A stretch of DNA of 64,000 bases, from NCBI GenBank assembly GCA_036388635.1, contig DASVRL010000422.1, positions 1 through 64,000 on the forward strand, read 5' to 3'. The DNA comes from JALZHR01 sp036388635. GTDB taxonomy: Bacteria > Acidobacteriota > Blastocatellia > Pyrinomonadales > Pyrinomonadaceae. Position 1 is the first letter of the stretch. Each line of letters begins with the position of its first letter. The notes under the pieces are model-generated. The model was not told the origin of the DNA, ran no database searches, and saw only the letters and a list, made by a program, of their open reading frames with translations. Shown one piece after another: positions 42,946-51,752 of this stretch. The position numbers were made by a program, and so were the translations under genes.

Positions 42946-44268
42946 ATGCGTAAAAATTTCCTGACAATCTTTGGCGGCGTCTTTATCGGAGCAGTTGTCG
43001 CTTTTATAATTATAGCTGTTTCCAAGACCGCCGCATCGCGCCCCGAAGCCGGGCTTTTACAGCCCGTCAAAACCGAGCGGGCGACCGTGACTGACCGGAG
43101 TATCAAATCGGCTCAAGCCGTGATTGAAAAAATTCCCGATAACCCGCAAGGCTACAATATGCTCGCCGCCGCGTTTATGCAGAAAGCGCGCGAGACCGGA
43201 GATTTTAGTTTAAACGCGCGCGCCGAAGAATCAATCAAACATTCTTTTCGCGTCGCGCCCGACAATTACGAAGGAACGAAGCTGCAAGCGGCGCTGCTGC
43301 TTAATTACCATCGCTTTGCGGAGGCGCTCGAAGCCGCCGAGCGCGCCCGGAAAATTAATCAGCGAGACCCCGAAGCGTACGGCGCGATGGTCGATGCGCT
43401 GGTCGAGCTGGGCGATTACAAAAGCGCCGTCGACGCCGCGCAGAAGATGGTCGACTTAAAACCGAATACGGCTTCTTATTCGCGAATCTCTTACCTGCGC
43501 TCGCTTCACGGCGATACGAAAGGCGCAATCGAGGCGATGAAAATGGCTGTCGAATCCGCCAGCCCGCAAAATCCCGAAACGGTCGCGTGGAGCCGCGTTC
43601 ATCTGGGCGATGAATTGATGAACGACGGTCAACTGAAGGAAGCGGAGCGCGAATACGACCACGCTTTATATTTGTTTCCCGAATATCATCCGGCGCTTGC
43701 CGCCAAAGCTCGCGCGCGGTACGCGGCGGGCGATTTCGACAACGCAATAATATTTTATAAACGCGCCGCCGAGCGCGTGCCGCTGCCCGAATACATCGCG
43801 CCGCTCGGCGATTTATACGCCAAACTCGGTCGCGCCGACGAAGCGAAACAACAATACGAGCAGGTCGAGTTTATCGAAAAAATGGGCGCCGGCGCTGAAA
43901 CTTACTCGCGTCAACTAGCTTTATTCTGGGCGGACCACGACCTGCGTCTGGACGAAGCCTTAGCCGCCGCCGAGCGCGAGCGCGCCGCGCGCAGCGACAT
44001 TTATACTTACGACGTTCTCGCCTGGTGTCTCTACAAAAAAGGACGCTTTGAAGAGGCGAAGACCGCCGTCAATGAAGCCCTGCGATTGAATACGCGCGAC
44101 GCCCGCCTGCTTTATCACGCGGGAATGATTTCGCTGGCAAACGGCGATAACCAAAAAGGCGCGGACTATTTGAAACGGGCTTTGGCGATTAATCCGTTTT
44201 TCGACATTCTTCAGGCGGAAGCGGCAAAGGAAAAATTGAACTCGCTCAAAGGCGCGCAGGCGTTTTGA
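42946..44268 (+). CDS. Membrane-anchored TPR-repeat protein
   Basis: A protein of about 440 residues with an N-terminal membrane anchor (FLTIFGGVFIGAVVAFIIIA) and around nine tetratricopeptide-like repeats (for example EALEAAERARKINQRDPEAY and RYAAGDFDNAIIFYKRAAER). TPR proteins scaffold complexes. The start at 42946 (MRKN) gives a clean anchor; an in-frame ATG at 42907 adds 13 residues. Neither has a good ribosome binding site. Position between the DUF4331 and metal-transporter genes suggests a role in that exported system. Confidence 0.85.
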   Translation: MRKNFLTIFGGVFIGAVVAFIIIAVSKTAASRPEAGLLQPVKTERATVTDRSIKSAQAVIEKIPDNPQGYNMLAAAFMQKARETGDFSLNARAEESIKHSFRVAPDNYEGTKLQAALLLNYHRFAEALEAAERARKINQRDPEAYGAMVDALVELGDYKSAVDAAQKMVDLKPNTASYSRISYLRSLHGDTKGAIEAMKMAVESASPQNPETVAWSRVHLGDELMNDGQLKEAEREYDHALYLFPEYHPALAAKARARYAAGDFDNAIIFYKRAAERVPLPEYIAPLGDLYAKLGRADEAKQQYEQVEFIEKMGAGAETYSRQLALFWADHDLRLDEALAAAERERAARSDIYTYDVLAWCLYKKGRFEEAKTAVNEALRLNTRDARLLYHAGMISLANGDNQKGADYLKRALAINPFFDILQAEAAKEKLNSLKGAQAF

Positions 44269-44355
44269 AGGCGTTCCCGAACAAAATTTTAACGGCGGTC
44301 GATTCATACGGATTTCCGCCGCTCCAAGAAAATTTATTTTTTGAGAATGAACACG

Positions 44356-44841
44356 ATGGTTAGAAAAAAAATCACGCTAGCGCCGGTCATCATTTTAATT
44401 TTAACGGCAATTGTTTTGTCAGGCTGTGCCAAACAGGCGGAGTCGCAAGCGACTAAAACCGACAGCATAAATAAAGCGCCGACGGCGGCAAATAACAACA
44501 TTTCCGCTAATCCGCCGAATGCTCCGGCAGCGCCGGTCAATAATGTTTCTACCGCGACGACTGCCGCCGTCAGGGATAATAGAAAGCCTTCGCCTGCCGT
44601 CAAAGAACCGACGCCGCAGATTGGCAGCGGCGGCGATGATATGTCTTTGTTTACGCAGGCGCGCGGCGCTTTAAGCCCGGATAAAGAATTGTTTAATGCC
44701 GTCATTATTGAAATCAAGGAAGGCAACGTGACCTTAAACGGCAAGGTTTCGAGCGAAGCCCAGAAGGCGAAAGCCGTGCAGCTCGTCCAGGGCGTTAAAG
44801 GAATCAAAAGCGTCAAAAATAATTTACGCGTTTCCTCGTGA
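44356..44841 (+). CDS. BON-domain lipoprotein
   Basis: About 161 residues. A lipoprotein signal (MVRKKITLAPVIILILTAIV followed by LSGC) is followed by an Asn/Ala/Thr-rich linker and a C-terminal BON domain (SPDKELFNAVIIEIKEGNVT, LNGKVSSEAQKAKAVQLVQG, VKGIKSVKNNLRV). BON domains bind phospholipid or help outer-membrane stability. The start at 44356 leaves a suitable gap after GAGA; ATG at 44347 is an alternative. It is 87 bases after the TPR gene. Confidence 0.85.
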   Translation: MVRKKITLAPVIILILTAIVLSGCAKQAESQATKTDSINKAPTAANNNISANPPNAPAAPVNNVSTATTAAVRDNRKPSPAVKEPTPQIGSGGDDMSLFTQARGALSPDKELFNAVIIEIKEGNVTLNGKVSSEAQKAKAVQLVQGVKGIKSVKNNLRVSS

Positions 44842-44906
44842 GTAAAAAAAAGGCTCGCGTAATTATAAAAGTCGAGCCGAAACAAGCAAGGAGGGAAAAC
44901 AGACCG

Positions 44907-45509
44907 ATGCGAAAAATGATTTTAGTTATAATGCCCGCGCTTTTGTTAATCACATTAGCGAGCGCCGGCGCCAGCGCCCAAGGCACGGAAAAAAAGGAAA
45001 CCGAGAAAACCACGACGATTGATGCCTGGCGTCAGGCGCTGCCGGACGGCAACCAATCCGCCAACACGCCGCCGACCGTCGCGATGGACGACGCGAAAGA
45101 TAATGTGGAAAGCGAAGAAACTCCGGCGCAGATTGAAAAAAGAATTCTCGACCTCGAAAGAAGATTGATGGAAGCCTTGAAACTGCGAGATTCGGCGACG
45201 CTCAAACGTTTTCTCGCCGATGATTTCGTCCTCGCCGGAATGAATTTGACGGGAAGCGCGGCGCAGACGGATAAGACTCGCTACATCGAATGGGCGCTCA
45301 AAAATTTAGAGCTTAAGTCCTACAATCTGGAAAAAACTACGGTGCGCGTGCATTCGTCGACGGCAATCGTGACGTTTAACTATAAACGACAGGCAAGCAT
45401 CGCCGGCGCGCCGGCGGACGGAGATTTTATCGTGACGGATGTCTGGGTCAAGCGCGGCAAGCGCTGGCAGGCAGCGTCGCATCACATCAGCCCGTTGCCG
45501 AAACCGTAA
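44907..45509 (+). CDS. Secreted SnoaL/DUF4440-like (NTF2-fold) protein
   Basis: About 200 residues. The signal peptide is MRKMILVIMPALLLITLASA followed by GASAQ. The C-terminal domain from about residue 85 has the NTF2/DUF4440 layout: LERRLMEALKLRDSATLKRF, LADDFVLAGMNLTG and VTDVWVKRGKRWQAASHHIS. Such domains bind small molecules or act as assembly modules. The start at 44907 has AAGGAGGG upstream; a GTG at 44838 overlapping the BON gene would give a non-signal extension. It should be periplasmic. Confidence 0.8.
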   Translation: MRKMILVIMPALLLITLASAGASAQGTEKKETEKTTTIDAWRQALPDGNQSANTPPTVAMDDAKDNVESEETPAQIEKRILDLERRLMEALKLRDSATLKRFLADDFVLAGMNLTGSAAQTDKTRYIEWALKNLELKSYNLEKTTVRVHSSTAIVTFNYKRQASIAGAPADGDFIVTDVWVKRGKRWQAASHHISPLPKP

Positions 45510-45567
45510 CGAAACCGTTCGCGCCCGGTTGACCGCCCGGACTTTCCGGCAAATAAATTCTGTTTTT

Positions 45568-47079
45568 ATGTCATCGCGTAAATCTAATATGTGGAACAAA
45601 ATAAGCCTGATTATTCTTTCTCTGTTCGCCTTTGCCGTTTCTTTAGACGCTCATCCGCTGGGGAACTTTACCGTCAGCAATTATTCGCGAATCGAGCTTG
45701 AAAAAAATCAAATTCATCTGCGCTGCGTTCTGGATATGGCGGAAATCGCCGCTTTTCAGGAATCGCAGCAAATCGACGCGGACAAAAACAAAGTGCTTTC
45801 AAGCGAAGAACTCGGCGCTTATCTGGAAAAACTCACGCCCGAATACCTCGCCAATCTGAAACTTTTCATCGACGACCAGCCTGTACAAATTCAAACCGCG
45901 GCAAAGAACATTTCGCTTCCGCCGGGCGCGGGAAATCTGCCTACGCTGCGGGTCGAATGGGATTTCGCGGCGGAAATTCCCGCCGGCGCAGCGAGCGCGA
46001 TTCGTCGCCTGCGATTTGAAAACGCCAATTACAAAGAGCGTCTCGGATGGAATGAAATCGTGATTAATCGCGCCGCCGGCATCAATGTTTTCGACAGCAG
46101 CGCCTTCGGCAGCGCGCTGACCGACGAATTGAAAGCTTACCCCGAAGATATGTTGAGCGCGCCTTTAACGGAAAGAGCGGCGGAGCTTTCTTTTACCGGC
46201 GGCGCAACTGTTCCCGCCGACGCTAAAGCGCTGCAAAATCGTAACGGAAGCGCCAGCGCGCCCGTCCAGAAAGACAGTCTCGCCGACTTGATTTCGGTGC
46301 GCGAAATCACGCCGGCAATCGTTTTGTTCGGCTTGGCTCTAGCCTTCGGTCTGGGCGCGATGCACGCGATGTCGCCCGGACACGGCAAAACGGTCGTCGG
46401 CGCGTATCTGGTCGGCTCAAAGGGAACCGTCAAACACGCGGCATTTTTGGGTTTGACGGTGACCATCACGCACACGCTCGGGGTTTTTGCGCTCGGACTC
46501 ATCACTCTGTTTGCGACGCAGTTTATACTGCCCGAGCGAATTATGCCGTTTCTGAGCTTCGTTTCGGGCTTGCTGGTGCTGTTTATCGGTCTGACGCTTT
46601 TCAAGGAAAGACTCGTTTCCGCGCTCGGTTATAAAACAACTCATCATCACCACGACCACGGCGATGCTCACGAGCACGGTCACGAACACGGCGACGAGCA
46701 TCACCATCACGACCATCACGGCGCGTTGGTTCATACACACGACGGGCAGACGCATTCGCATCTGCCGCCGGAAGCGGTGACGTGGAAAAGCCTGCTCGCG
46801 CTCGGCATCTCGGGCGGACTGCTGCCTTGCCCGTCCGCGCTGGTTTTAATGCTGGCGGCGATTAATCTAAACCGGGTCGGCTACGGGCTTCTTCTGACTT
46901 TGGCTTTTAGTTTCGGTTTGGCGGCGACTTTAATGTGCGTCGGTTTGGCTTTTCTTTATCTGGGAAAACTGCTTGACCGTCCTTCGATTGGCAGCAATCC
47001 GATTGTCAAAGCTTTGCCGGTTTTCAGCGCGATGGTTATCGCCGGCGTCGGCGCTGTAATTTGTTACAACTCGCTCTAA
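45568..47079 (+). CDS. NicO-family nickel/cobalt transporter with exported N-terminal domain and His-rich loop
   Basis: A protein of about 503 residues. A signal or first helix (ISLIILSLFAFAVSLDAHPL) precedes a beta-rich domain (residues to about 280) that contains an EF-hand-like loop, DADKNKVLSSEE. The membrane part has LAFGLGAMHAMSPGHGKTVV, the NicO metal motif region, and a His-rich cytoplasmic loop (THHHHDHGDAHEHGHEHGDE). It then has LALGISGGLLPCPSALVLML. It probably moves nickel or cobalt. ATG at 45568 is provisional; 45589 (MWNK) is also possible. It is followed by a second transporter gene. Confidence 0.85.
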   Translation: MSSRKSNMWNKISLIILSLFAFAVSLDAHPLGNFTVSNYSRIELEKNQIHLRCVLDMAEIAAFQESQQIDADKNKVLSSEELGAYLEKLTPEYLANLKLFIDDQPVQIQTAAKNISLPPGAGNLPTLRVEWDFAAEIPAGAASAIRRLRFENANYKERLGWNEIVINRAAGINVFDSSAFGSALTDELKAYPEDMLSAPLTERAAELSFTGGATVPADAKALQNRNGSASAPVQKDSLADLISVREITPAIVLFGLALAFGLGAMHAMSPGHGKTVVGAYLVGSKGTVKHAAFLGLTVTITHTLGVFALGLITLFATQFILPERIMPFLSFVSGLLVLFIGLTLFKERLVSALGYKTTHHHHDHGDAHEHGHEHGDEHHHHDHHGALVHTHDGQTHSHLPPEAVTWKSLLALGISGGLLPCPSALVLMLAAINLNRVGYGLLLTLAFSFGLAATLMCVGLAFLYLGKLLDRPSIGSNPIVKALPVFSAMVIAGVGAVICYNSL

Positions 47080-47103
47080 TTAAACCGGGCAAAGGGAGAA
47101 ACG

Positions 47104-47823
47104 ATGACGACATCGACTATCACAATTTTATTTCTTGGTTTTCTTCTCGGGCTGAAACACGCGGTGGAAGCTGACCATCTGGCGGCGGTTTCGACCATCG
47201 TGACGGAAAGAAAAAGCCTTTTGAGTTCTGCGCTGGTCGGCGGCGTCTGGGGATTGGGTCATACGATTTCCCTGCTGGTCGTCGGCGTTTTTGTCTTACT
47301 GCTCGATTTTCGTATCAGCGAGCGAACCGAAAGTATTCTGGAATTATTCGTCGGCGCGATGCTCATTTTTCTGGGCTTGAATGTGATGCAGAAAATAGCG
47401 CGCGGCGGGACGCTGCATCTGCACAAGCACGAACACGGCGGACGCGTTCACGTCCATCCGCATTTACACGACGAGCAGGCAACGCCGGACGAGCCGCACG
47501 CGCATCACGGGCTTTCTCTCAGTCCTCGTCCTTTGTTCATCGGATTGGTTCACGGGCTGGCGGGCAGCGCCGCTTTAATGCTGCTGGTGCTGCCGACTAT
47601 CGAGTCGCGTCCGGTAGGCTTGCTTTATATTATTATTTTCGGCTTAGGTTCAATCGCCGGGATGATGCTGATGAGTTTGCTGGTCAGCCTGCCGCTTCAG
47701 CTCACCGCGCTGCATTTTAATCGCGCCAACCTTTGGCTGCGGGTTTCGGCGGGTTTGTTCAGCATCGGATTCGGTCTGTGGATCGTTTACGAAAAAGGTT
47801 TTGCCGACCATCTGAGCGGATAG
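47104..47823 (+). CDS. UreH/HoxN-like nickel transporter
   Basis: A 239-residue membrane protein with the family motif GLKHAVEADHLAAVSTIV (an HX4DH pattern), six hydrophobic helices and a His-rich loop (LHLHKHEHGGRVHVHPHLHD). The second-half motif is GLVHGLAGSAALMLLVL. This is the UreH/NicO-type nickel or cobalt permease group. AAGGGAG precedes its ATG. It follows the larger NicO-like transporter by 24 bases and is probably co-transcribed. No nickel enzyme gene is seen in the window. Confidence 0.9.
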   Translation: MTTSTITILFLGFLLGLKHAVEADHLAAVSTIVTERKSLLSSALVGGVWGLGHTISLLVVGVFVLLLDFRISERTESILELFVGAMLIFLGLNVMQKIARGGTLHLHKHEHGGRVHVHPHLHDEQATPDEPHAHHGLSLSPRPLFIGLVHGLAGSAALMLLVLPTIESRPVGLLYIIIFGLGSIAGMMLMSLLVSLPLQLTALHFNRANLWLRVSAGLFSIGFGLWIVYEKGFADHLSG

Positions 47824-47990
47824 GTTTTAAACGACTTGTCGGTAGCAAACTCTCTTTCGATTAAGCTTCCGGCTTTCTCGCGCGGTTGCGCTGTTTCGGT
47901 TAAAATGGCGTCAAGCTGAATAATAAGTTACTCTAAAATCCAAAGTTGAAATGTTAAAACAAATCTCGACGGTCAAAATTAATTGTAAAA

Positions 47991-49106
47991 ATGCCGTATA
48001 AAATTCCCGTCGCCGCTCCTTCTTTAATCGGCAACGAAAAGGAGTATGTCAACGACTGTATGGAATCCGGGTGGATTTCATCGGCGGGCAAATACATAGA
48101 ATTATTCGAGGCTCGTTTTGCCGAATTCTGCGGCGTCCGCCACGCCGTCGCCTGCTGTAACGGGACGATCGCGCTGCATCTGGCGCTGGTCGCGCTGGGC
48201 GTCCGCCAGGGCGATGAAGTTATCGTTCCGACCCTGACTTTTGTCGCCACCGCCAACGCCGTGACTTATTGCGGCGCGACTCCGGTTTTCGTCGATTCCG
48301 AAGCAGAAACGTGGAACTTAGACCCGGCGCGCGTCGAAGCCGCGATTACGCCGCGCACGAAAGGCATCATCGCCGTTCATCTATACGGTCATCCGGCGAA
48401 GATGGACGAGTTAAAAGAAATCGCCCGCCGCCATAACCTGTTTTTGCTGGAAGACGCGGCGGAAGCTCACGGCGCGTCTTACAAAGGACAAACAATCGGC
48501 TCAATCGGAAACGCCGCCGCTTTCAGCTTTTACGCCAATAAAATCATCACTACGGGCGAAGGCGGAATGGTCGTCACCGATGACGACGCTCTGGCAGAGC
48601 GGGCGCGGATTCTGCGCGGTCAGGGAATGGATTCAAAGCGCCGCTACTGGTTTCCGGTCATCGGCTATAACTACCGGATGATGAATCTGCCCGCCGCCAT
48701 CGGTCTCGCCCAGCTTGAGAAAATTGACGAACAGCTCGCAGCGCGAAAGCGTATCGCCGCGTTATATCGAGAAAAATTACAGGATGTCGGCGGTCTGACG
48801 TGGCAGAATGAGAACGCGTGGGCGCGCCACGTTTACTGGATGTTCAATGTCGTTCTGGAACCGGGCGTTTGGGCGACGCGCGACGACGTAATGGAAATGT
48901 TAAGCCGTCGCGGAATCGAAACCAGACCCGTTTTCTACCCGATGCATTCTTTGCCGCCTTATATTGATTCCGCCCGCGCCGAAAAATTTCCGGTCGCCGA
49001 GAGTTTGGCGCGCAACGGAATCAGCCTGCCGACCTGGGCGGGATTAAAAAGCGAAGATATAGATTATATTTGTAACGCTCTGCGGCAGTGTAAAATTAAA
49101 GTTTAA
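47991..49106 (+). CDS. DegT/DnrJ/EryC1-family PLP aminotransferase, probable GDP-perosamine synthase
   Basis: A 371-residue sugar aminotransferase. The PLP lysine is in SFYANKIITTGEGGM. The start (PSLIGNEKEYVNDCMESGWI, then SSAGKYIELFE), LEDAAEAHGASYKG and VIGYNYRMMNLPAAIGLAQL fit the perosamine-synthase (Per/RfbE) group, which converts GDP-4-keto-6-deoxymannose and glutamate to GDP-perosamine. A Gmd that supplies this substrate is coded 9.4 kb downstream. It opens the polysaccharide cluster. Other 4-amino-sugar products are possible. Confidence 0.88.
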   Translation: MPYKIPVAAPSLIGNEKEYVNDCMESGWISSAGKYIELFEARFAEFCGVRHAVACCNGTIALHLALVALGVRQGDEVIVPTLTFVATANAVTYCGATPVFVDSEAETWNLDPARVEAAITPRTKGIIAVHLYGHPAKMDELKEIARRHNLFLLEDAAEAHGASYKGQTIGSIGNAAAFSFYANKIITTGEGGMVVTDDDALAERARILRGQGMDSKRRYWFPVIGYNYRMMNLPAAIGLAQLEKIDEQLAARKRIAALYREKLQDVGGLTWQNENAWARHVYWMFNVVLEPGVWATRDDVMEMLSRRGIETRPVFYPMHSLPPYIDSARAEKFPVAESLARNGISLPTWAGLKSEDIDYICNALRQCKIKV

Positions 49107-49170
49107 CGGGCATTGAGAATCTGGAAGTTTCTAACCGGAGAATAGAAATCAGTTAATAATTCATCGCTTT

Positions 49171-49980
49171 ATGGCGTCAGCGGCGAAAGCAAACAGCAGT
49201 CGGAAAATCTTTTCAATCGTTCTCGCCACATATAATTGCGGGCGGAAGGTTGAACCGACTATCGAATCGATTCTCGGTCAAAACAAAGATTTATTTGAAT
49301 TGATTGTCCTTGACGGCGCTTCGACCGACGACACGCTGGACTGCATAAAGAAATATGAAAGCGATTTAACCCTGATTTCCGAAAAAGACGCAGGCGTTTA
49401 CGACGCCTTTAACAAAGGGATAGATTTGGCGACCGGCGAATATTTATATTTCATCGGCGCGGGCGACAAATTGCGCGAAGGCGTTTTAGAGACCGTCAGC
49501 GAATTTTTGCCGCTCGAAGTTACGGCTTTCGTTTACGGCGACGCTTACGTGGTAAAAGAACAAATTCATTACGGCGGCGAATACGACGAGTCGCGCCTGC
49601 AAAAGCAGAACATTTGTCATCAAGCCGTATTTTATCACCGCGACATTTTCGCGCTTCTAGGGAAATACGAGCTGCGATACAGCATTTTTTCCGACTGGGC
49701 GTTGAACTTAAAATGCTTCGGGAATCGCCGCATCCGCAAGCAGTATCTCGAGCGCGTCATCGTCGATTTTGAAGGCGGCGGCTTAAGCTCGACCGACGGA
49801 GACGCCGATTTTAAAAAAGATTTTCCGCGCCTGGTCAGAAATTATCTGGGTCTGAAATCTTATATTGCTTACCGGTCGCCGCTGGTTTCGTCCGGTATTT
49901 ATTGGAAAATATATTTTCCGTTTGTGAGACCTTTAGTCAGCGCGCTTCGAAAGCTGAAAAACGGCAGGCGCGAATCGTAG
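49171..49980 (+). CDS. Glycosyltransferase family 2
   Basis: A 269-residue GT-A fold transferase: IFSIVLATYNCGRKVEPTIE, LIVLDGASTDDTLDCIKKYE and EKDAGVYDAFNKGIDLATGE give the nucleotide-sugar-binding core. It resembles the WcaA/colanic-acid type by the DAGVYDAFNKGI motif. No membrane helix is seen. Substrate sugar unknown. It lies between the aminotransferase and the GNAT gene in a plus-strand cluster, so it assembles surface polysaccharide. Confidence 0.9.
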   Translation: MASAAKANSSRKIFSIVLATYNCGRKVEPTIESILGQNKDLFELIVLDGASTDDTLDCIKKYESDLTLISEKDAGVYDAFNKGIDLATGEYLYFIGAGDKLREGVLETVSEFLPLEVTAFVYGDAYVVKEQIHYGGEYDESRLQKQNICHQAVFYHRDIFALLGKYELRYSIFSDWALNLKCFGNRRIRKQYLERVIVDFEGGGLSSTDGDADFKKDFPRLVRNYLGLKSYIAYRSPLVSSGIYWKIYFPFVRPLVSALRKLKNGRRES

Positions 49981-49992
49981 TATTATATTTTT

Positions 49993-50460
49993 GTGACGAC
50001 GTTTAAGAAATCGCTGTTAATTCGTCCTCTCCAGCCCGGCGATGCCGCTTCGGTCTCGGATTTTATGCGCTCGCAGCCCGCTGAATATTCAAGATTTTTT
50101 TACGCGTTCGGCTCGGACGAGACGATGATTGCGGAAATTTTGTCCGCCTGCCGCGCCGACGTTTACTCGGGAGTTTTCTGGCAGGAAAATCTGGTCGGAA
50201 TATTTATGCTGCGCGGCTGGGACGCGGGCTTTGAAATTCCTTCCTTCGGAGTTTTGATTGACGAAAAATATCGCGGCGGCGCATTTATGCGCCTTACGCT
50301 CGACACCGCCAAGCTGATTTGCCGGCTGTCGGGCGCGAAGCGGCTGATGGCGAAAATTCATCCCGATAACGTAAGCCCACGCGGCGCGAGTCGGCTGGGC
50401 TTGCGTCAAACCGGCGTCGAAGAATCGACCGGCAATATAATTTATCACCTGGAACTCTAA
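49993..50460 (+). CDS. GNAT-family acetyltransferase
   Basis: A 155-residue GNAT domain protein starting with GTG 13 bases after the glycosyltransferase gene. The acetyl-CoA-binding region appears in GVLIDEKYRGGAFMRLTLDT, and HPDNVSPRGASRLGLRQTG is typical of the C-terminal half. It may acetylate a sugar amine, for example perosamine, although the known N-acetylation enzyme in that pathway is a left-handed beta-helix protein, so this is only an inference. Confidence 0.75.
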   Translation: MTTFKKSLLIRPLQPGDAASVSDFMRSQPAEYSRFFYAFGSDETMIAEILSACRADVYSGVFWQENLVGIFMLRGWDAGFEIPSFGVLIDEKYRGGAFMRLTLDTAKLICRLSGAKRLMAKIHPDNVSPRGASRLGLRQTGVEESTGNIIYHLEL

Positions 50461-50473
50461 AAATTTGACGGTT

Positions 50474-51715
50474 ATGCGTTTACTCAAATTAGGCATTTAT
50501 CACTCAACCTACCTGCGAGATTTTTACGCGGAGCGTGCTGAACTGGAAACGCAAACCTATTCAATCCAGCACAAGATAATAATAGATGATTGTTTCGGCT
50601 CGTCCGATTTCTGGACGCGAAGCTTAAACAAGCTGAATTACCAAACCGCCGACCTCATCGCCAACGCCGAACCTTTGCAAAAACAATGGGCGCGCGAAAA
50701 TGATTTTAGTTTTGACGATAAAAACTGGCTTTTCGAAATCGCCGCCGCGCAGATTGTAAAGTTTCGCCCCGACGTGCTTCTGGTCGCGGATTACTCCACT
50801 TTTACCGCCGATTTTCTCAGAAATATAAAACGCGAATGTCCTTCCGTCCGGCTGGTTTTGGGCTGGTGCGGCGCGCCGTATAATGACGCGTCGGTTTTCG
50901 GCGAGTGGGATATAGTGCTGTCGTGCATCCCGGAATTAGTCAATGATTTCCGAAGCCAGGGACACCAATGCTTTCACGTCAATCACGCTTTCGCGCCGCG
51001 CATTTTGAACCAGCTCGATTCGATTTTGCCGACGTCCGTCGATTTTGCGTTCGTCGGCTCGATTTTAAAGCAAAGCCGTTTTCACATCGAGCGCGAACGG
51101 ATTTTGTCCGAACTGGTCAGGCACACGGATTTACAAATCTGGTCGGAAATAAAAAGCCCGTCTTTGAAGCAGCAGCGAAACGGTTTTGTCCGCCGGAAAG
51201 CCTCGCAAGCGGTGGCGGCGGCAAAAACGGCGGGCGTGCCGCAGGATTTAATAAATGCGCTCCCGCTCGTGCGAAGACTCACAAATGGGAAACCGTCTCA
51301 AATAGCCGAGCAGGATATCGACGCGCAGATTGCCCGCCGGACGCGCCCGCCGGTTTTCGGCGTAAAGATGTTTCAGACGCTTCGCCGGAGCCGCGTCGTG
51401 CTGAATACGCACATCGACGTTTCTCCATCAAACGCGTCTAATATGCGTCTTTTCGAGGCGACCGGCGTCGGAACTTGTCTGCTGACGGATTGGAAAGAAA
51501 ATCTGGCTGAGTTATTCGAGCCCGATAAAGAAGTGCTGACTTACAGTTCGGCGGCGGAATGCGTCGAAAAAATCAGATATATTCTCGCGCGCGAAGACGA
51601 ACGCCGTGCCATCGCCGCCGCCGGACAGCGCCGCACCCTGCGCGAGCATAATTTCGATAACCGGGCGGCTCGGATTGACGAAATCATCAAGGAATATTTT
51701 GCGGCTCACAGGTAG
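50474..51715 (+). CDS. CgeB/DUF3880-like glycosyltransferase
   Basis: A 413-residue protein of the CgeB/spore-maturation glycosyltransferase type. The N-terminal half has FRPDVLLVADYSTFTADFLR and a conserved LVLGWCGAPYNDASVFGEWD. The C-terminal half has a GT-B-style NMRLFEATGVGTCLLTDWKE, EVLTYSSAAECVEKIRYILA block (Glyco_trans_1_2 type). The ATG at 50474 follows an upstream TTG in frame. It lies 13 bases after the GNAT gene and belongs to the polysaccharide operon. Acceptor unknown. Confidence 0.85.
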   Translation: MRLLKLGIYHSTYLRDFYAERAELETQTYSIQHKIIIDDCFGSSDFWTRSLNKLNYQTADLIANAEPLQKQWARENDFSFDDKNWLFEIAAAQIVKFRPDVLLVADYSTFTADFLRNIKRECPSVRLVLGWCGAPYNDASVFGEWDIVLSCIPELVNDFRSQGHQCFHVNHAFAPRILNQLDSILPTSVDFAFVGSILKQSRFHIERERILSELVRHTDLQIWSEIKSPSLKQQRNGFVRRKASQAVAAAKTAGVPQDLINALPLVRRLTNGKPSQIAEQDIDAQIARRTRPPVFGVKMFQTLRRSRVVLNTHIDVSPSNASNMRLFEATGVGTCLLTDWKENLAELFEPDKEVLTYSSAAECVEKIRYILAREDERRAIAAAGQRRTLREHNFDNRAARIDEIIKEYFAAHR

Positions 51716-51752
51716 AAAATACGCCCGATAAAGCGGATGAAACCGGAATCTG

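Noticed and set aside
44838..44906. GTG start overlapping the BON-lipoprotein stop codon for the NTF2-like gene
   Set aside because: It would place 23 charged residues before a clear signal peptide, and AAGGAGGG supports the ATG at 44907.
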